DNA of 6,072 nt from ATZT02 sp046046315 (GTDB lineage Bacteria; Actinomycetota; Actinomycetes; S36-B12; UBA5976), in contig JBJOKB010000070.1 in NCBI GenBank assembly GCA_046046315.1, positions 1-6,072 of the forward strand, given 5' to 3'. The stretch's first letter is position 1. The number at the start of each line of letters is the position of its first letter. The position numbers and the translations under genes were made by a program. The notes beneath the pieces are model-generated. The model made no database searches, had not been told where the DNA came from, and saw nothing but the letters and a program-made list of their open reading frames with translations. Below, piece after piece: positions 5,537-6,072 of this stretch.

Positions 5537-5922
5537 ATTACCTGACTTTGGGTCAGGTAATTCTACTTGCAGAATTAGTAACTGGAATAGATGAAAATAC
5601 TCTTAGAAGAATTTCAAGAATTGAGCTAATTTCATCTGCATTAAATGCGCCTCAAAGTGAATACTCCGGAGTTGAACTTTATCCCAACTTTGATCAAAAA
5701 GCAGCAATTCTTTGTATTCGTATTGCCCAAAATCATGGTTTACCAGATGGAAACAAGAGATTAGCTTGGATAAGTTTAGTAATGTTTTGTCACATAAATG
5801 GTTACGAATTTGAAGTGCCCACTGAAGATGCCGTCGAAAAAATCATTTCAGTAGCAGCTGGATCTGTTAAAACTGAAGAATTAGCTAATTGGATAAATCA
5901 ATACCTTAGAGAAACAAAATGA
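5533..5922 (+). CDS. Doc-like toxin of the Fic/Doc fold
   Basis: The 129-residue, mostly helical protein matches the size of Doc (death on curing). Its signature is HGLPDGNKR (68-76): H68, D72, N74, K75 and R76 fall at the same spacing as in Doc HxFxDANKR, with Leu in place of Phe. Lys at the second glycine position of the Fic motif is what marks the Doc class, which phosphorylates elongation factor Tu rather than adding AMP; activity here is inferred from that. The supporting PNFDQKAAILCIRIAQNHG and LAWISLVMFCHINGYEF helices around the motif are also typical. The ATG overlaps the antitoxin stop (ATGA), and there is no ribosome-binding site, so translation probably depends on the antitoxin ribosome. 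A strong hairpin begins inside the start codon. The TGA stop ends one base before the convergent cupin stop and touches the right direct repeat. Confidence 0.85.
   Translation: MNYLTLGQVILLAELVTGIDENTLRRISRIELISSALNAPQSEYSGVELYPNFDQKAAILCIRIAQNHGLPDGNKRLAWISLVMFCHINGYEFEVPTEDAVEKIISVAAGSVKTEELANWINQYLRETK
5535..5563 (+). repeat. 12-bp perfect inverted repeat (hairpin) at the toxin start codon
   Basis: GAATTACCTGAC (5535-5546) and GTCAGGTAATTC (5552-5563) are exact reverse complements separated by TTTGG. In the mRNA the stem starts at the G of the toxin AUG and covers codons 2 to about 10. No T-run follows, so it is not a terminator. It contains TGAC/GTCA, the outer tetramers of the upstream operator, so a DNA-binding role is also possible. 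Confidence 0.85.
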
Positions 5923-5932
5923 TTATCTAATT
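5922..5932. repeat. Right copy of 11-bp direct repeat flanking the toxin-antitoxin cassette
   Basis: Second exact copy of ATTATCTAATT, 644 bp from the first. It begins on the last base of the toxin stop codon and contains the entire stop codon of the convergent cupin gene. Confidence 0.7.
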
Positions 5933-6072
5933 GATTTCCAAGGTTCTTCTTCGGCAACATCAACTAGTTCATAACCAGTTTCACCTTGAGCGGGAGCAAG
6001 TACTACTTGCAAGGTGGCAGGTTCATCAAAAATGTTGAAGGAAGCATGAACTGTGTTTTTAGGAACAAAGGC
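5923..6072 (-). CDS. Cupin-domain protein, C-terminal fragment (5' end outside window)
   Basis: On the minus strand a frame is open from the window edge to TAA (5925-5923), giving 49 residues. The fragment reads FVPKNTVHASFNIFDEPATLQVVLAP, the second cupin motif: a proline/glycine turn, a conserved His that usually binds metal (VHASFN, compare P-x-x-x-x-H-x-x-x-N), then the beta-strand leading to a P. The tail (GETGYELVDVAEEEPWKSIR) ends in PWxxIR as in many small single-domain cupins. Cupins serve as metal-dependent enzymes or sugar and effector-binding domains; no function can be chosen from the fragment. The gene ends immediately next to the toxin stop codon with no terminator between them. 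Confidence 0.75.
   Translation of the reverse strand, partial: AFVPKNTVHASFNIFDEPATLQVVLAPAQGETGYELVDVAEEEPWKSIR

Noticed and set aside
5535..5563. Toxin-start hairpin as an intrinsic terminator
   Set aside because: The stem is followed by a mixed sequence (TACTTGCAG) rather than a T-tract, and termination there would prevent toxin expression altogether.
5278..5932. Insertion sequence or CRISPR-like element
   Set aside because: There are no terminal inverted repeats, no transposase gene, and only two copies of the short repeat; a bracketed toxin-antitoxin cassette is the better description.

Overview
The window is an AT-rich (by eye mid-30s percent GC), gene-dense stretch that looks like a streamlined, probably aquatic actinobacterium of the acI/Nanopelagicales or marine Actinomarina type. 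The taxon is an inference. It rests on low GC, almost no intergenic DNA, genes that appear to start leaderless behind TAnnnT boxes, a TatB-like protein with an actinobacterial look, and standard-code use of TGA as stop. Nothing here fixes the genus.

Layout. (1) Positions 1-1884, plus strand: the C-terminal end of a MalK/UgpC-type sugar ABC transporter ATPase, then a divergent triose-phosphate-isomerase homologue resembling the tetrulose-phosphate isomerases of polyol operons (TpiA2/EryH/LerI), then a Sua5/YrdC-family gene that overlaps it by one base. The first two suggest a sugar or polyol uptake and catabolism operon; the YrdC-like gene is an unexpected passenger. (2) Positions 1849-3704, minus strand: a divergent D-Ala-D-Ala-ligase-like ATP-grasp enzyme, coupled by an overlapping stop/start to a TauE/SafE-type membrane transporter, whose 3' end overlaps the YrdC-like gene convergently by 36 bp. 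(3) A 143-bp divergent intergenic region. (4) Positions 3848-5290, plus strand: tatB and a 12-helix-type MFS transporter. (5) Positions 5292-5922: a compact type II toxin-antitoxin module, a ribbon-helix-helix antitoxin plus a Doc/Fic-fold toxin. (6) Positions 5923-6072, minus strand: the C-terminal end of a cupin protein converging on the toxin gene with no spacer.

The most interesting part is the toxin-antitoxin module. It has a perfect 24-bp palindrome, made of three 8-bp palindrome-like units, that covers a near-consensus -10 box and touches the antitoxin start codon, implying a leaderless, tightly autorepressed mRNA. A perfect 12-bp inverted repeat with a 5-nt loop begins at the last base of the toxin start codon. 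The cassette is bracketed by an exact 11-bp direct repeat, and recombination between the two copies would remove 644 bp while leaving both neighbouring genes (MFS and cupin) encoding exactly the same proteins. That is the signature expected of a small, cleanly inserted cassette. Secondary points are active-site substitutions in the ligase-like and YrdC-like proteins, which suggest non-canonical substrates or functions.
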